A stretch of DNA of 64,000 nucleotides, from contig NZ_LMMJ01000001.1 in assembly GCF_001422205.1 (NCBI RefSeq), positions 303,591-367,590 on the forward strand, given 5' to 3'. Each line of letters begins with the position of its first letter. Position 1 is the stretch's first letter. Positions 55,950-64,000 of the stretch are shown piece after piece. The notes beneath the pieces were generated by a model. The model saw nothing but the letters and a program-made list of their open reading frames with translations, did no database searches and had not been told where the DNA came from. The DNA is from Curtobacterium sp. Leaf261. Lineage in GTDB: Bacteria > Actinomycetota > Actinomycetes > Actinomycetales > Microbacteriaceae. The position numbers and the translations under genes were made by a program.

Positions 55950-56834
55950 ATGTGGCCGACGGAGGATGCCTGGCGGACGACCATCCCGTCGACCATCGAC
56001 CGCGCGGTGGAGCGGTGGGACCTCGAGGTCCTCGACCCCTACACCGGCGGGAGCGCCTCGCACGTCGTCGCGGTCCGGACGGCAGACGGTCTCGACGCCG
56101 TGCTGAAGCTCTCGCTGCCGCACCGCGAGGCCCGGGACGAGGGTGCCGCCCTCCGCTGGTGGGACGGCAACGGAGCCGTGCGGCTGCTCGCGAGCGATCC
56201 CGACGATCCCTTCGTGCTGCTGCTCGAACGCTGTGCCCCGGGTGTCCGGCTCGCGGACCGTGCCGGACTCGCCGCCGACGACGGGCTCACGATCGCCGCC
56301 TCGCTCCTCGTCGAGCTCTGGTCGGCCGGCGATCCCGACGATGCCCCGTTCGAACGGCTCACCGACGTCGCCGACGAGTGGGCCGACCTCGCCGAGGAGC
56401 GGATGTCCACGCTCGCGCCGCCCCTCGACCCGGGCGTCGTACGGAGGGGCGTCGGCCTGCTGCGGGAGCTCCCGCGGTCGGCCGGGTCCACGGTGGTGGT
56501 GCACGGCGACTACAACCCGGGGAACGTGCTGACGGCCAGTCGTCGGCCGTGGCTGGTCATCGATCCGAAGCCGATGACCGGCGATCCCGCGTACGACCTG
56601 TGCCCGCTGCTCATGCAGGTCGACGACCCCTTCGCCCGCCGAGACCCGGTCCGTCGGCTCCGCGAACGCATCGCCCTGCTCTCGGACGTGACTGCGCAGC
56701 CCCGGGAGCGCATCGCGGCGTGGTGCGTGGCGCGGCTCGTCGAGTCGGCGCTCTGGTCCGTCAGTCGCGGGCAACCGCGGGACGCCGAGGACGGTGTCGC
56801 GCGCGCAGCGCTCATGGCGGGGCTGGTCGACTGA
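55950..56834 (+). CDS. APH(6)/hydroxyurea kinase family phosphotransferase
   Basis: 294 residues of the aminoglycoside-6-phosphotransferase/hydroxyurea kinase family. The ATP loop GGSASHVVAVR, the LKLSLPHREARDEGAALRWW block, catalytic HGDYNPGNVL at about residue 185 and the metal site IDPKPMTGDP are intact. This family includes streptomycin 6-kinase, but chromosomal copies in actinobacteria often have unknown native substrates. The start is set by the TACGCT box. Confidence 0.9.
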   Translation: MWPTEDAWRTTIPSTIDRAVERWDLEVLDPYTGGSASHVVAVRTADGLDAVLKLSLPHREARDEGAALRWWDGNGAVRLLASDPDDPFVLLLERCAPGVRLADRAGLAADDGLTIAASLLVELWSAGDPDDAPFERLTDVADEWADLAEERMSTLAPPLDPGVVRRGVGLLRELPRSAGSTVVVHGDYNPGNVLTASRRPWLVIDPKPMTGDPAYDLCPLLMQVDDPFARRDPVRRLRERIALLSDVTAQPRERIAAWCVARLVESALWSVSRGQPRDAEDGVARAALMAGLVD

Positions 56835-56866
56835 CGGGCGGGTCGGGCACCGGGATCACCGGTGGG

Positions 56867-57229
56867 TCATCCGATCGAGTTCCGGACCATCGCGAGCGCA
56901 GATCCGACGAACGGGGACGCGAGCAGCACGACGCCGGCGAGCACCAGCCACCGGCGGTCCCTGCGGGTGAACGTGCCGCACAGGGTGATCGTCACGATGG
57001 CGATCGGGACGAGCAGGAACGCGGCGACCATCAGTTGACCGCCAACCGGGGTCAGCAGTGCGCCGCCGAGCAGCGCGACGTTCACGAGCGAGGAGACCGC
57101 GCTGACCGCCCACCCCGTGACGAGCGCGCGTCTCGACTCCGGAGGGGCTGCGCCGTCCGCGGTCCCCGGCCGCTCCGGGTACAGGTCCACGTCGTCGTCG
57201 GTGTTCCAGGCATCGAGTCGTTCCCCCAT
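56867..57229 (-). CDS. Small membrane protein, unknown function
   Basis: 120 residues with three hydrophobic segments (AVSAVSSLVNVALLGGALL, LMVAAFLLVPIAIVTITLCG, WLVLAGVVLLASPFVGSALA) after an acidic N terminus. No family recognised; similar small membrane proteins are common in Microbacteriaceae. TAGGCT ends 6 nt before the ATG and supports this start. It stands alone between the APH(6) gene and the tRNA cluster. Confidence 0.75.
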   Translation of the reverse strand: MGERLDAWNTDDDVDLYPERPGTADGAAPPESRRALVTGWAVSAVSSLVNVALLGGALLTPVGGQLMVAAFLLVPIAIVTITLCGTFTRRDRRWLVLAGVVLLASPFVGSALAMVRNSIG

Positions 57230-57235
57230 GTCGGC

Positions 57236-57241
57236 AGCCTA
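57236..57241 (-). promoter_or_regulatory. Leaderless -10 box of the 56867 gene
   Basis: TAGGCT, 6 nt before the ATG at 57229. Confidence 0.65.
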
Positions 57242-57310
57242 GGAGGCGCCCCGAGCGCGCACATCCGTCGGATGGCTGATGCTACGTTCCGGGACCACCG
57301 ACAACGAAGA

Positions 57311-57351
57311 AACCCCCGGTGATCGGTGCTCTGGGCACCGGACCGGGGGTT
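57311..57351 (-). terminator. Terminator of the tRNA operon
   Basis: AACCCCCGGT and ACCGGGGGTT arms, with GGTTTCTTC following on the minus strand. Confidence 0.85.
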
Positions 57352-57356
57352 TTGTG

Positions 57357-57431
57357 TGGTGGGCGATACTGGGATCGAACCAGTGACCTCTTCCGTGTCA
57401 GGGAAGCGCGCTACCGCTGCGCCAATCGCCC
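57357..57431 (-). tRNA. tRNA-Val(GAC), CCA encoded
   Basis: Acceptor GGGCGAT pairs with ATCGCCC. The anticodon loop CTGACAC gives GAC. The T-arm has GGTTCGATCC. Discriminator A and CCA follow in the gene. Confidence 0.95.
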
Positions 57432-57463
57432 AGAGGGGATCATCCGGTCCTGACGGAGCCAGA

Positions 57464-57537
57464 TGGAGGTGGGGACGGGATTCGAACCCGCGTGGACGGC
57501 TTTGCAGGCCGCTGCCTCGCCTCTCGGCCACCCCACC
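57464..57537 (-). tRNA. tRNA-Cys(GCA), CCA encoded
   Basis: Acceptor GGTGGGG/CCCCACC, anticodon loop CTGCAAA with GCA, T-arm GGTTCGAATCC, discriminator U73 (expected for Cys) and CCA. Confidence 0.95.
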
Positions 57538-57651
57538 CTGTGGAGAACCACTCGGCCGTTCGCACGGCGTCGTGTCCACGCAATCAGGTGCACCCGATCG
57601 GTGGGGTACCTCTCTGGTGAGCATCCAGAGTTCCGAGGAACTCCGTACTCG

Positions 57652-57723
57652 AGCGGATGACGAGATTCGAACTCGCGACCCTCACCTTGGCAAGGTGATG
57701 CGCTACCACTGCGCCACATCCGC
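57652..57723 (-). tRNA. tRNA-Gly(GCC), no encoded CCA
   Basis: Acceptor GCGGATG/CATCCGC, anticodon loop TTGCCAA with GCC, T-arm AGTTCGAATCT. Discriminator U, followed by CGA. Confidence 0.95.
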
Positions 57724-58116
57724 ATGTCCCCGCTGCTGCGGCGACTCCGTAACTGTATCCGACCTCGCGGCGCAATGCCAAAACGATCGGCCGGCGGTCG
57801 ACCGTCGGAGGCTCAGTTCCCCGGAATTCCGGGCATCCGGGGCGGGTAACTGGCGCGCGGGCCGGGCGTGTCTCGCCGCGAGAAGCGGGTGACTGTCGGG
57901 TGCAGCACCGCGACCCAACAGTTGGACAGGTCTCACGGGCTCGGCGGCCTGGGCACCGAACCGAACCGAACGCCGGGCCACGGGCCCCCGGCCCACGCCC
58001 CACGCCCCACGCAGCGCACGTCAGGCACCGGTCGCACACCGCGCCACGCCGTCGCCGCCCGAATAGGACGCCGCGGGAGTTTCCACTACTATCGACGAGC
58101 GCAGTTCGCTGCGTAG
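57724..58116. other. Region between tRNA-Gly and tRNA-Val(CAC)
   Basis: About 390 bp with no gene. It holds the minus-strand tRNA promoter, a CCCGGAATTCCGGG palindrome at 57820-57833, and a -10 (TACTAT, 58087-58092) for tRNA-Val(CAC). No integrase or att duplication was seen. Confidence 0.7.
57752..57781 (-). promoter_or_regulatory. Promoter of the tRNA-Gly/Cys/Val operon
   Basis: -35 TTGGCA (57776-57781), 18-bp spacer, -10 TACAGT (57752-57757), 28 nt before tRNA-Gly. Confidence 0.75.
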
Positions 58117-58189
58117 GGGCGATTGGCGCAGTTGGTAGCGCGCTTCGTTCACACCGAAGAGGTCATCAGTTCGAGTCTGGTATCGCCCA
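58117..58189 (+). tRNA. tRNA-Val(CAC)
   Basis: Acceptor GGGCGAT/ATCGCCC, anticodon loop TTCACAC with CAC, T-arm AGTTCGAGTCT. CCA not encoded. It lies 71 bp before jetA. Confidence 0.95.
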
Positions 58190-58259
58190 CCCTCATGTTC
58201 TCCCAGCAGTCAGACGGCACCGCCGTGCGCCGAACTCCCGGATCCAGGAGCTCGGCGCG

Positions 58260-59912
58260 GTGACCGACCTGGAACGCGAGTTCTCCCGCGTCCGGCAGGT
58301 CCTCGACCGTCCGACGCTCCGACTCATGTCGCGGCCGACGTCCGCCGCCGTGATCGCCGTCTTCCGCACGGTGTTCGACCGCGACGTGCAGTACGTCCCG
58401 GCAGACCGCATGCACCTGCAGGTCGAGGAGCACGTCGCGCGCCTGCGGTCCCTCGGGGCACGGGTCCCGGCGGGAGCGGCGGGAGCGGCGGGAGCGGCGG
58501 GAGCGGCGGGAGCGGCGGGAGCGGCGGGGAGCACCTCGGACCAGGACCGCCCTGACGGCCGGACCCTCTGCCGGGAGTGGGTGTCCGCACAGTGGCTCGT
58601 CCGCTCCAACTCCCCCGACGGCGACGAGCAGTACTCCCTGACGTCCCACGCGCTCGAGTCGCTCTCCCTCGTCGACGCGCTCTCCACCGACCGTGCACTC
58701 ATCAGCGAGTCCCGGCTGACGATGATCGTCGACGCCGTCCACCGCTGGGCCCACCGCGCGGACCCGGACCGCGACGCGCACCTCCGACGCCTCGACGCCC
58801 AGATCGACGAGCTGCAGGCCGAGCGGGGCCGGATCCGGGACGGTGGCGACGTCGTCACGGTCGACGCTCCGAGGATGCGGGACGGGTACGCGAACCTCAT
58901 CGACCTGATCCGGCAGCTCCCGAGCGACTTCAAACGGGTCGAGGAGGCCGTCGCGACGATGCACCGCGAGATCGTCGAGGACTTCCGGCAGGAGCTCCGC
59001 CCGATCGGCGAGGTCCTCGACGACTACCTCGCACGGACCGACTCGCTGATGGAGTCCACGCCGGAGGGTCGCGCGTTCGAGGGTGCGTTCGAACTCCTGC
59101 GGGACGACGACCTGCTCGTGCGCCTGCGGGACGACATCGCGACGATCCTCACCCACCCGTTCGCGCAGTCGCTGACGAGCCAGGAACGCCGCGCCTTCCG
59201 GAACACCGTCGCCATCCTCCGCCAGGGGATCGAGGACGTCCTCGCCCAGCGGCGCCAGCTCACCGCCACGCTCCGCGACCAGATCGTCGCCCACGACGTC
59301 GTCCGCGACCGTGAACTCGAGGCCACCCTCCGCAGTGTGAACCGCCGACTCGCGACCCTGATGCAGGCTCCGGGCGGCCCGACCAGGGTGCCGCTCGAAC
59401 TGCTGCCGCCGACCGCCGAGATCGAGCACCTGCGCGAGCGGTTCCACGACCCGGACTCCGACTCCGTCCCGCCGGCGATCGAGGACGAGGACCTCGACGC
59501 GTTCGAGCCCGTCGAGGTCGACGACCTGCGCCGCCACGGCGGTCCGCTCCTCGACGAGCTCCGCGCCGCCCTCGCCGCAGCTGTCGGGAGTACCACCGAC
59601 GCGGTGTTCAACGCGCTCCCGGCTGCGCACCGGCGTCCTGTCGAGCTGTTCGGGCTCGCGCACGTCCTGGCCGCGGTCGACGGGCTCGACGGCGCCACCG
59701 CGACGACACACCGGGCGATCCGCCCGGACGGCACCACGGTGACCTTCGACATGCCGGCCGTGCGGGTCGAACGCGATCTGGACGCGGCCGGCCCGACCGG
59801 TTCGGGACATCCGAGCGGCGAACGAACACGGCCCGATGTCCCGAACCGGTCGGCCGGCCCGAACGACCCCGTCCGGCGAGGACCGGAGCACGACAGGAGC
59901 ACCGATGACTGA
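58260..59912 (+). CDS. jetA: Wadjet system protein JetA (DUF3375, kleisin-like)
   Basis: 550-residue MukF/kleisin-like subunit of a type I Wadjet complex, which detects and cuts circular plasmid DNA. It matches DUF3375 across the N-terminal helix region (AVIAVFRTVFDRD), the CREWVSAQWLVRS segment, and the ESRLTMIVDAVHRWAH block followed by coiled coil. GTG has AGGAG 9 nt upstream. Odd feature: residues about 70-88 are an Ala-Gly run coded by six 9-bp repeats. The stop overlaps jetB by 8 bases. First gene of jetABC(D), next to tRNA-Val. Confidence 0.93.
   Translation: MTDLEREFSRVRQVLDRPTLRLMSRPTSAAVIAVFRTVFDRDVQYVPADRMHLQVEEHVARLRSLGARVPAGAAGAAGAAGAAGAAGAAGSTSDQDRPDGRTLCREWVSAQWLVRSNSPDGDEQYSLTSHALESLSLVDALSTDRALISESRLTMIVDAVHRWAHRADPDRDAHLRRLDAQIDELQAERGRIRDGGDVVTVDAPRMRDGYANLIDLIRQLPSDFKRVEEAVATMHREIVEDFRQELRPIGEVLDDYLARTDSLMESTPEGRAFEGAFELLRDDDLLVRLRDDIATILTHPFAQSLTSQERRAFRNTVAILRQGIEDVLAQRRQLTATLRDQIVAHDVVRDRELEATLRSVNRRLATLMQAPGGPTRVPLELLPPTAEIEHLRERFHDPDSDSVPPAIEDEDLDAFEPVEVDDLRRHGGPLLDELRAALAAAVGSTTDAVFNALPAAHRRPVELFGLAHVLAAVDGLDGATATTHRAIRPDGTTVTFDMPAVRVERDLDAAGPTGSGHPSGERTRPDVPNRSAGPNDPVRRGPEHDRSTDD
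58471..58524. repeat. Six CGGGAGCGG repeats in jetA
   Basis: 9-bp in-frame repeats encoding an Ala/Gly run. Confidence 0.95.
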
Positions 59913-60855
59913 CCCGGCACCCGCGTCCGCAGGCCTCGACAGCGCAGACGTCGACACCAGCGACCTCGACACCAGCGACGACCACGACAGCACCTTCGCG
60001 CTCTTCGAGGGCGACGAGGGCCACCTCGCAGACCCCGAACGCCGAGCACTCGTCGCACTCCTCCGACACCGCTACGTCAGCGCCCGCTCGCACCCCGTGG
60101 AGTGGCGCGCCCTGCTGACCGCCGAGCACCACCTCCGCTCCCGGCTCAACGACCTGTTCCTCGAGCTGCACATCGACCACGAGCGCGAGGTCGCGTTCAA
60201 GCGCCAGGCCCGCTCGGAGAGCACCAGGCGGCCGTTCCCGACGCTCCTCCACGACACCGCCTACACACGCGAGGAGACGCTCGTCCTCGTGTACCTCCGG
60301 ATGCGGCTCCGCGCCGACACCCGGCCGGGCCCCGACCAGGTCGTCGTCGACCGGAGCGAGGTCCTCGGCCACGTTGCGGGGTTCCGTCCGGCGACCGCGA
60401 CCGACCGGACCCGCGACGAGGGTCGGGTCGCGAAGGCCATCGACCGCCTCGTCACCGCCAGGATCCTGCTCCGCACGACGGACCCGGACCGCTTCCGGAT
60501 CGCGAGCGTCGTCGAGGTCCTGCTCCCCCTCGAGCGCCTGCAGGAGCTGGACCGCTGGCTGCAGACCCAGACCGACACAGCGGCCCAGACCGGTGCAGTG
60601 ACCCAGACCGACACAGCGGCCCAGACCGGTGCGGTGACCGAGACCGGTGCGGTGACCGAGACCGGACTGGAGGCGCGGGGCGGCCCCGCACCGTCCCTCC
60701 CGTCCGACACGGTGACCGTCGCCGGACTGGAGGCGCGGGGCGGCTCCGCACCGTTCCTCCCGTCCGGTGCGGAGCACGATGACCAGGGTGACCCGGACGC
60801 CGTTCCGGACGACCCGACCGACGCACCGCTCGAGGGACTGGACGACCGCGCATGA
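59905..60855 (+). CDS. jetB: Wadjet system protein JetB (DUF4194, KITE-like)
   Basis: 316-residue DUF4194 protein, the MukE-like winged-helix (KITE) subunit that bridges kleisin and the SMC ATPase. The conserved core runs to about residue 215 (HTAYTREETLVLVYLRMRLRADT, then DRSEVLGHVAGF and RILLRTTDPDRFRIASVVEVLLPLERLQEL). From residue 220 comes an unconserved tail: two 36-bp repeats (QTDTAAQTGAVT) and two in-frame copies of the dispersed palindrome reading GLEARGGPAPSLPS. ACAGGAG precedes the ATG; the stop overlaps the jetC start by 4 bases. Confidence 0.92.
   Translation: MTDPAPASAGLDSADVDTSDLDTSDDHDSTFALFEGDEGHLADPERRALVALLRHRYVSARSHPVEWRALLTAEHHLRSRLNDLFLELHIDHEREVAFKRQARSESTRRPFPTLLHDTAYTREETLVLVYLRMRLRADTRPGPDQVVVDRSEVLGHVAGFRPATATDRTRDEGRVAKAIDRLVTARILLRTTDPDRFRIASVVEVLLPLERLQELDRWLQTQTDTAAQTGAVTQTDTAAQTGAVTETGAVTETGLEARGGPAPSLPSDTVTVAGLEARGGSAPFLPSGAEHDDQGDPDAVPDDPTDAPLEGLDDRA
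60565..60666. repeat. 36-bp and 18-bp tandem repeats in jetB
   Basis: Two copies of a 36-bp unit (60565, 60601) and a half-unit at 60637. Confidence 0.9.
60662..60767. repeat. Two in-frame palindromic elements in jetB
   Basis: CCGGACTGGAGGCGCGG and CCGTCCCTCCCGTCC arms at 60662-60707 and a second copy at 60722-60767, 60 bp apart. They are translated as part of the JetB tail. Confidence 0.9.
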
Positions 60856-63800
60856 CCGACGCACGCACGACCGAGGACGTCGGACTCTTCGACGTCGTGG
60901 CGCAGTGGCGCGCCGAGAGCCTCCAGGTCGTCAACTGGGGCGGGTTCCAGGGCCACCGGCAGATCGACCTGTCCGAGGGGTCGACGCTCGTCTCCGGTGC
61001 CTCCGGGACCGGCAAGTCGACGCTCATGGACGCGTACCTCGCGGTGATGATGCCGTCCGACGTGCCGTTCAACGGTGCGTCGAACGACGCCACGACCGGC
61101 CGCGCACGGAGTGCCGACCAGCGGAACCTGCTGACGTACCTGCGCGGCAAGGTGGACTCCCGGCGCGACCCGGAGACCGGGAGCCTCCGGGACGTGAACC
61201 TCCGCGGCGACGACCAGGCAACGTGGGGTGCCGTCGCGGTGACGTTCCGGAACGACGACGAGCGACGGTTCACCGTGTTCCGCGCCTACGTCGTGCCGAA
61301 GCGGGCGCGCGGCGTGTCGGACATCCAGATGACGATGGCGACGGTCGACGACGTCTTCGACCTCCGGCGGCTCGAGCAGTTCGTCCCGACGCGGTTCAAT
61401 GCCGCCGAGCTCGCCGGGTACGTCCCGGGGCTCGTCGTCCGCGACACCTACACGGAGCTGGCCTACACGTTGCAGACCCGTCTCGGCATCGGCGACAGCG
61501 GTGGCGGTGGCCGGGCGATGCGACTGCTCGCCCGGATCCAGGCCGGCCAGCACATGCCGACCGTCGACACGCTGTACAAGTCGATGGTGCTCGAGACCCC
61601 GGGGACGTACGATGCCGCGGACCGGGCCCTCGCGCACTTCGCGGCGCTCGACGAGTCCTACGAGGCGATGGACACCGAGGAGCGCAAGGTCCGCATCCTC
61701 GAGCCGATCACCGGACTGCACGAGGAGATCGAGCGGAGCCGGGCGTCCGCTGCGGCGCTCGACGGCATCGGGGCGCTCGATCCGTCCGGCGAGGCGCCGC
61801 TGGCGTACTGGACCGCCGCCAGGAAGCGTGCGCTGCTCGACGCCGAGGTCGCACGGAACGCCCGTGAGCGGACGGCCGCGGCCGCGGAGCTCACCGCGGC
61901 GACCGTCCGGCACACCGCGGACGAGGTCCAGCTCCGCGACGCCGAGGCCCGACTCCGCGAGAACGGCGGCAACGCGCTGCAGCAGCTCGAGGACCGGATC
62001 GACCGCGTCACGGCGGACGTTGCGGCGGTCCGGGCCGCGCGGGCGACGTTCGAGGAGCGGACCGCGGTGCTCTCGCGCGAACCGGGAGCGTCCTCGTCGA
62101 CCGACGCGCGCTCGTCGACTGACGCGCGCTCGTCGACTGACGCGCGCTCGTCGACCGACGCGCGCTCGTCGACCGACGCGCGCTCGTCGACCGACGCGCG
62201 CTCGCTCACGGACGCCCGCTCGTTCGCGGAGACGCAGTCCAGGAGCTCCGCGTTCCTGACCGAGTTCGACGCCGAGCGCGCGGCCCTCGGTGACCGCCGC
62301 GACGCGCTCAGCCGCGAGGAGTACCCGCTCCTCGACCGCGAGCGGGAACTCCGACGCGAGCGGAACTCCCTCGAGCACCGCCAGGGCGCCATGCCGCTGC
62401 CGATGCACGAGGCACGGGTCGCGATGGCTGCCGCGGCGGGGCTCGACCCGAGCGACGTGCCCTTCGTGGCCGAGCTCCTCGACGTCCTGCCGGGCGAGGA
62501 GCACTGGCGGACCGCGATCGAGTCCGTCCTCGCCCCGGTCGCGCGGACCCTGCTCGTCGACGAGGAGCACCTCGACCGCTTCAGCGCCGCGATCGACGAC
62601 GTGCGGATCCCCGTGCGGATCGCGTTCGAGGGCGTCGCACCCGGGTCACTCCCGGCCCCCGCCGGTGACCCGTCGATGGTGTCCGGCAAGGTCGCGCTCA
62701 AGGACTCCCCCTTCGCGGCCTGGGTGCACGACCGGATCACCGCCGACCGTGCCGACGCCCGGTGTGTCGAGGACGCCGCCGACCTCGGCGGCGGTGGTCG
62801 ACGCGTGACCGCGAGCGGGCAGCTCCGCGACGGTCGGCGCGGACAGCACGGCGACCGTCGGCAGCCGAACATCATCGGCTTCACCAACGAGGCGCGCCTC
62901 CTGGTCGTCGACCGTGAGCTCACCGAGATCGCCGCCGACATCGCCGGACTGGAGGCACGGCGTGCGTCCGTCACGCGCGACCTGTCCGACCTGGAGGCAC
63001 TCCGCGTCGCCCACCAGCACGTCGTCGACACGACGTGGGACCGCATCGACGTGGCCGGCGGAGCCGCCGCGCTCGACCGCCTCGAGCGGGAGCGGACGGC
63101 ACTGCTCGCCGCCGACGACGGCCTCCGCACGCTCCGCGACTCCGTCGCCGGGTTCCGTCGGGCGCTCGACACGTCCGCAGATCGGCGGTCCGAGGCCCGC
63201 ACCGGCGTGGCACGGCTCGACGAGCGTCACGCGGTGCTCGTCGACGGCCAGGACGCCGCCGCCGAGGTCCTGGAGCGGTTCGACGACCGCGCGGACCTGC
63301 TGCCCGACGACACCCAGACCGGCATCCTCGAGGAGGCCTTCGCGGAGATCGGGGCGCCGGCCGACCTGGACGGCTTCGACGACGCCGCGCGACGACTCCG
63401 CCGGCGACTCGAGGAGCGTCTGACCCAGGCACTCGACGGCGCCTCCGCGGCGACCATCGCCATGGTCACGACCTTCCAGCGCTACCAGGACGCCTGGCCG
63501 GACCCCAACCTCGGCACCGGGGCCGCGTCGTACCCGGACTACGCGCGGATCCTGGAGCAGATCCTGGAGACCGGGCTGCACTCGCGCCGGGCCGAGTGGC
63601 GTCGCCGGCTCAGCCAGTGGAGCGGCGAGGACCTCGTCCCGCTCGCCGGTGCCTTCGACCGGGCCGTCGTGGAGATCGAGGAGCGGCTCGAGCCGGTCAA
63701 CGAGATCCTCCGGGAGCTGCCGTTCGGGGCCAACCGCGACCGACTGCGGATCGCCCTCCGACGGGTGTCCCGCGAGGACGTGGCGTCGTTCCGTCGCGAG

Positions 63801-64000
63801 CTCAAGGCCCTGTCCGCGAACGTCGCCGAGGCGCTCCCGGACGACGCGCTCGAGACGCGGTTCCGACGCCTCCGCCGGTTCATGGACACGATCCGCCCGG
63901 ACGCCGGTGCCCCCGGCCGGCCCGGCGCCGGTGGCGGTCCCGGCGGGCGTGGCACGGGGTCGCTGCTCCGGGATGCGGTGCTCGACGTCCGACGGCACAT
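60852..64000 (+). CDS. jetC: Wadjet system ATPase JetC (MukB/SMC-like), 3' end outside window
   Basis: SMC-like motor of the Wadjet complex; at least 1049 residues are visible. Walker A reads GASGTGKST at about residue 49. Long coiled coils flank a hinge region (about residues 600-690), with the family's typical GKVALKDSPFAAWVHDR and QPNIIGFTNEARL segments. The Walker B and ABC signature should lie beyond the edge. ATG overlaps the jetB stop (ATGA). Residues 415-457 are a tandem repeat SSTDAR (six perfect copies plus a variant), an unusual insert in a coiled coil. jetD is expected next. Confidence 0.92.
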   Translation, partial: MTDARTTEDVGLFDVVAQWRAESLQVVNWGGFQGHRQIDLSEGSTLVSGASGTGKSTLMDAYLAVMMPSDVPFNGASNDATTGRARSADQRNLLTYLRGKVDSRRDPETGSLRDVNLRGDDQATWGAVAVTFRNDDERRFTVFRAYVVPKRARGVSDIQMTMATVDDVFDLRRLEQFVPTRFNAAELAGYVPGLVVRDTYTELAYTLQTRLGIGDSGGGGRAMRLLARIQAGQHMPTVDTLYKSMVLETPGTYDAADRALAHFAALDESYEAMDTEERKVRILEPITGLHEEIERSRASAAALDGIGALDPSGEAPLAYWTAARKRALLDAEVARNARERTAAAAELTAATVRHTADEVQLRDAEARLRENGGNALQQLEDRIDRVTADVAAVRAARATFEERTAVLSREPGASSSTDARSSTDARSSTDARSSTDARSSTDARSSTDARSLTDARSFAETQSRSSAFLTEFDAERAALGDRRDALSREEYPLLDRERELRRERNSLEHRQGAMPLPMHEARVAMAAAAGLDPSDVPFVAELLDVLPGEEHWRTAIESVLAPVARTLLVDEEHLDRFSAAIDDVRIPVRIAFEGVAPGSLPAPAGDPSMVSGKVALKDSPFAAWVHDRITADRADARCVEDAADLGGGGRRVTASGQLRDGRRGQHGDRRQPNIIGFTNEARLLVVDRELTEIAADIAGLEARRASVTRDLSDLEALRVAHQHVVDTTWDRIDVAGGAAALDRLERERTALLAADDGLRTLRDSVAGFRRALDTSADRRSEARTGVARLDERHAVLVDGQDAAAEVLERFDDRADLLPDDTQTGILEEAFAEIGAPADLDGFDDAARRLRRRLEERLTQALDGASAATIAMVTTFQRYQDAWPDPNLGTGAASYPDYARILEQILETGLHSRRAEWRRRLSQWSGEDLVPLAGAFDRAVVEIEERLEPVNEILRELPFGANRDRLRIALRRVSREDVASFRRELKALSANVAEALPDDALETRFRRLRRFMDTIRPDAGAPGRPGAGGGPGGRGTGSLLRDAVLDVRRH
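62094..62221. repeat. 18-bp tandem repeats in jetC
   Basis: TCGTCGACYGACGCGCGC about seven times, coding SSTDAR. Confidence 0.95.

Noticed and set aside
55950..56834. Acquired streptomycin resistance gene
   Set aside because: The family match is good, but composition and setting look chromosomal, and many such kinases have other substrates.
57357..58189. Integrative element att site at the tRNA cluster
   Set aside because: No integrase gene and no second copy of a tRNA 3' end flanking a segment were found.
62945..62975. Third in-genome protein copy of the palindromic element in jetC (GLEARR)
   Set aside because: Only one arm is present and the residues fit a normal coiled coil.

Overview
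This 64 kb window is high-GC (about 70% by eye) actinobacterial chromosome. It fits the family Microbacteriaceae, most likely Curtobacterium. That assignment is an inference from the product set, the gene order, the sortase signal LAFTG and the abundance of GTG and leaderless starts; nothing in the sequence names the species. No insertion sequence, integrase, phage gene, rRNA or CRISPR array was seen.

Positions 1-14.2 kb (almost all minus strand) are a core housekeeping block in the order typical of actinobacteria: rel (3' end off the window), a rhodanese, secF-secD-yajC, ruvB-ruvA-ruvC-yebC, pdxT-pdxS, a HIT protein, thrS and apt. Many genes overlap by 1-4 bases at the stop/start. Positions 14.2-15.4 kb are an odd, largely non-coding stretch with a 3 x 35 bp tandem repeat, an array of eight 16-bp iteron-like repeats, two small genes and a shared GAATGCA operator motif. 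Next comes a ClpC-type ATPase with two HspR (HAIR) operators.

Positions 18-34.9 kb are mostly single genes: YbaK deacylase, UbiA prenyltransferase, FAD monooxygenase, two small proteins, an MFS exporter, a LAFTG-anchored surface protein, Nudix, an SGNH hydrolase with an apparent CTG start, PRC-barrel, GH16, an AarF/ABC1 kinase, GH2, an alpha/beta hydrolase and YqaE. Positions 35-50 kb hold an APH kinase, a LacI regulator, a DUF4129/MoxR/DUF58 operon, a DEAD-box helicase, an MFS transporter, GrpB, AraC, and an operon of two GAF-ANTAR regulators, a fatty-acid desaturase and a glycosyltransferase. Positions 50-57 kb hold an ABC-2 exporter operon with a nucleotidyltransferase-like gene, a large unknown protein, FetB and an APH(6)-type kinase.

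Positions 57.3-58.2 kb carry four tRNA genes (Val-GAC, Cys-GCA, Gly-GCC on minus; Val-CAC on plus). Directly after tRNA-Val(CAC) starts jetA-jetB-jetC of a type I Wadjet (SMC-like anti-plasmid) system. jetC runs off the window and jetD is expected beyond it.

Three window-wide patterns stand out. (1) A dispersed palindrome (GGACTGGAGG / CCTCCAGTCC-type arms) sits between genes as a terminator-like hairpin and also lies in frame inside jetB and the Nudix gene, like the Rickettsia palindromic elements. (2) At least 13 genes have a TANNNT -10 box exactly 6-7 nt before the start codon, which predicts leaderless mRNAs. (3) Short GC-rich tandem repeats begin at or just past several stop codons, and repeats of 9-36 bp lie inside all three Jet genes.
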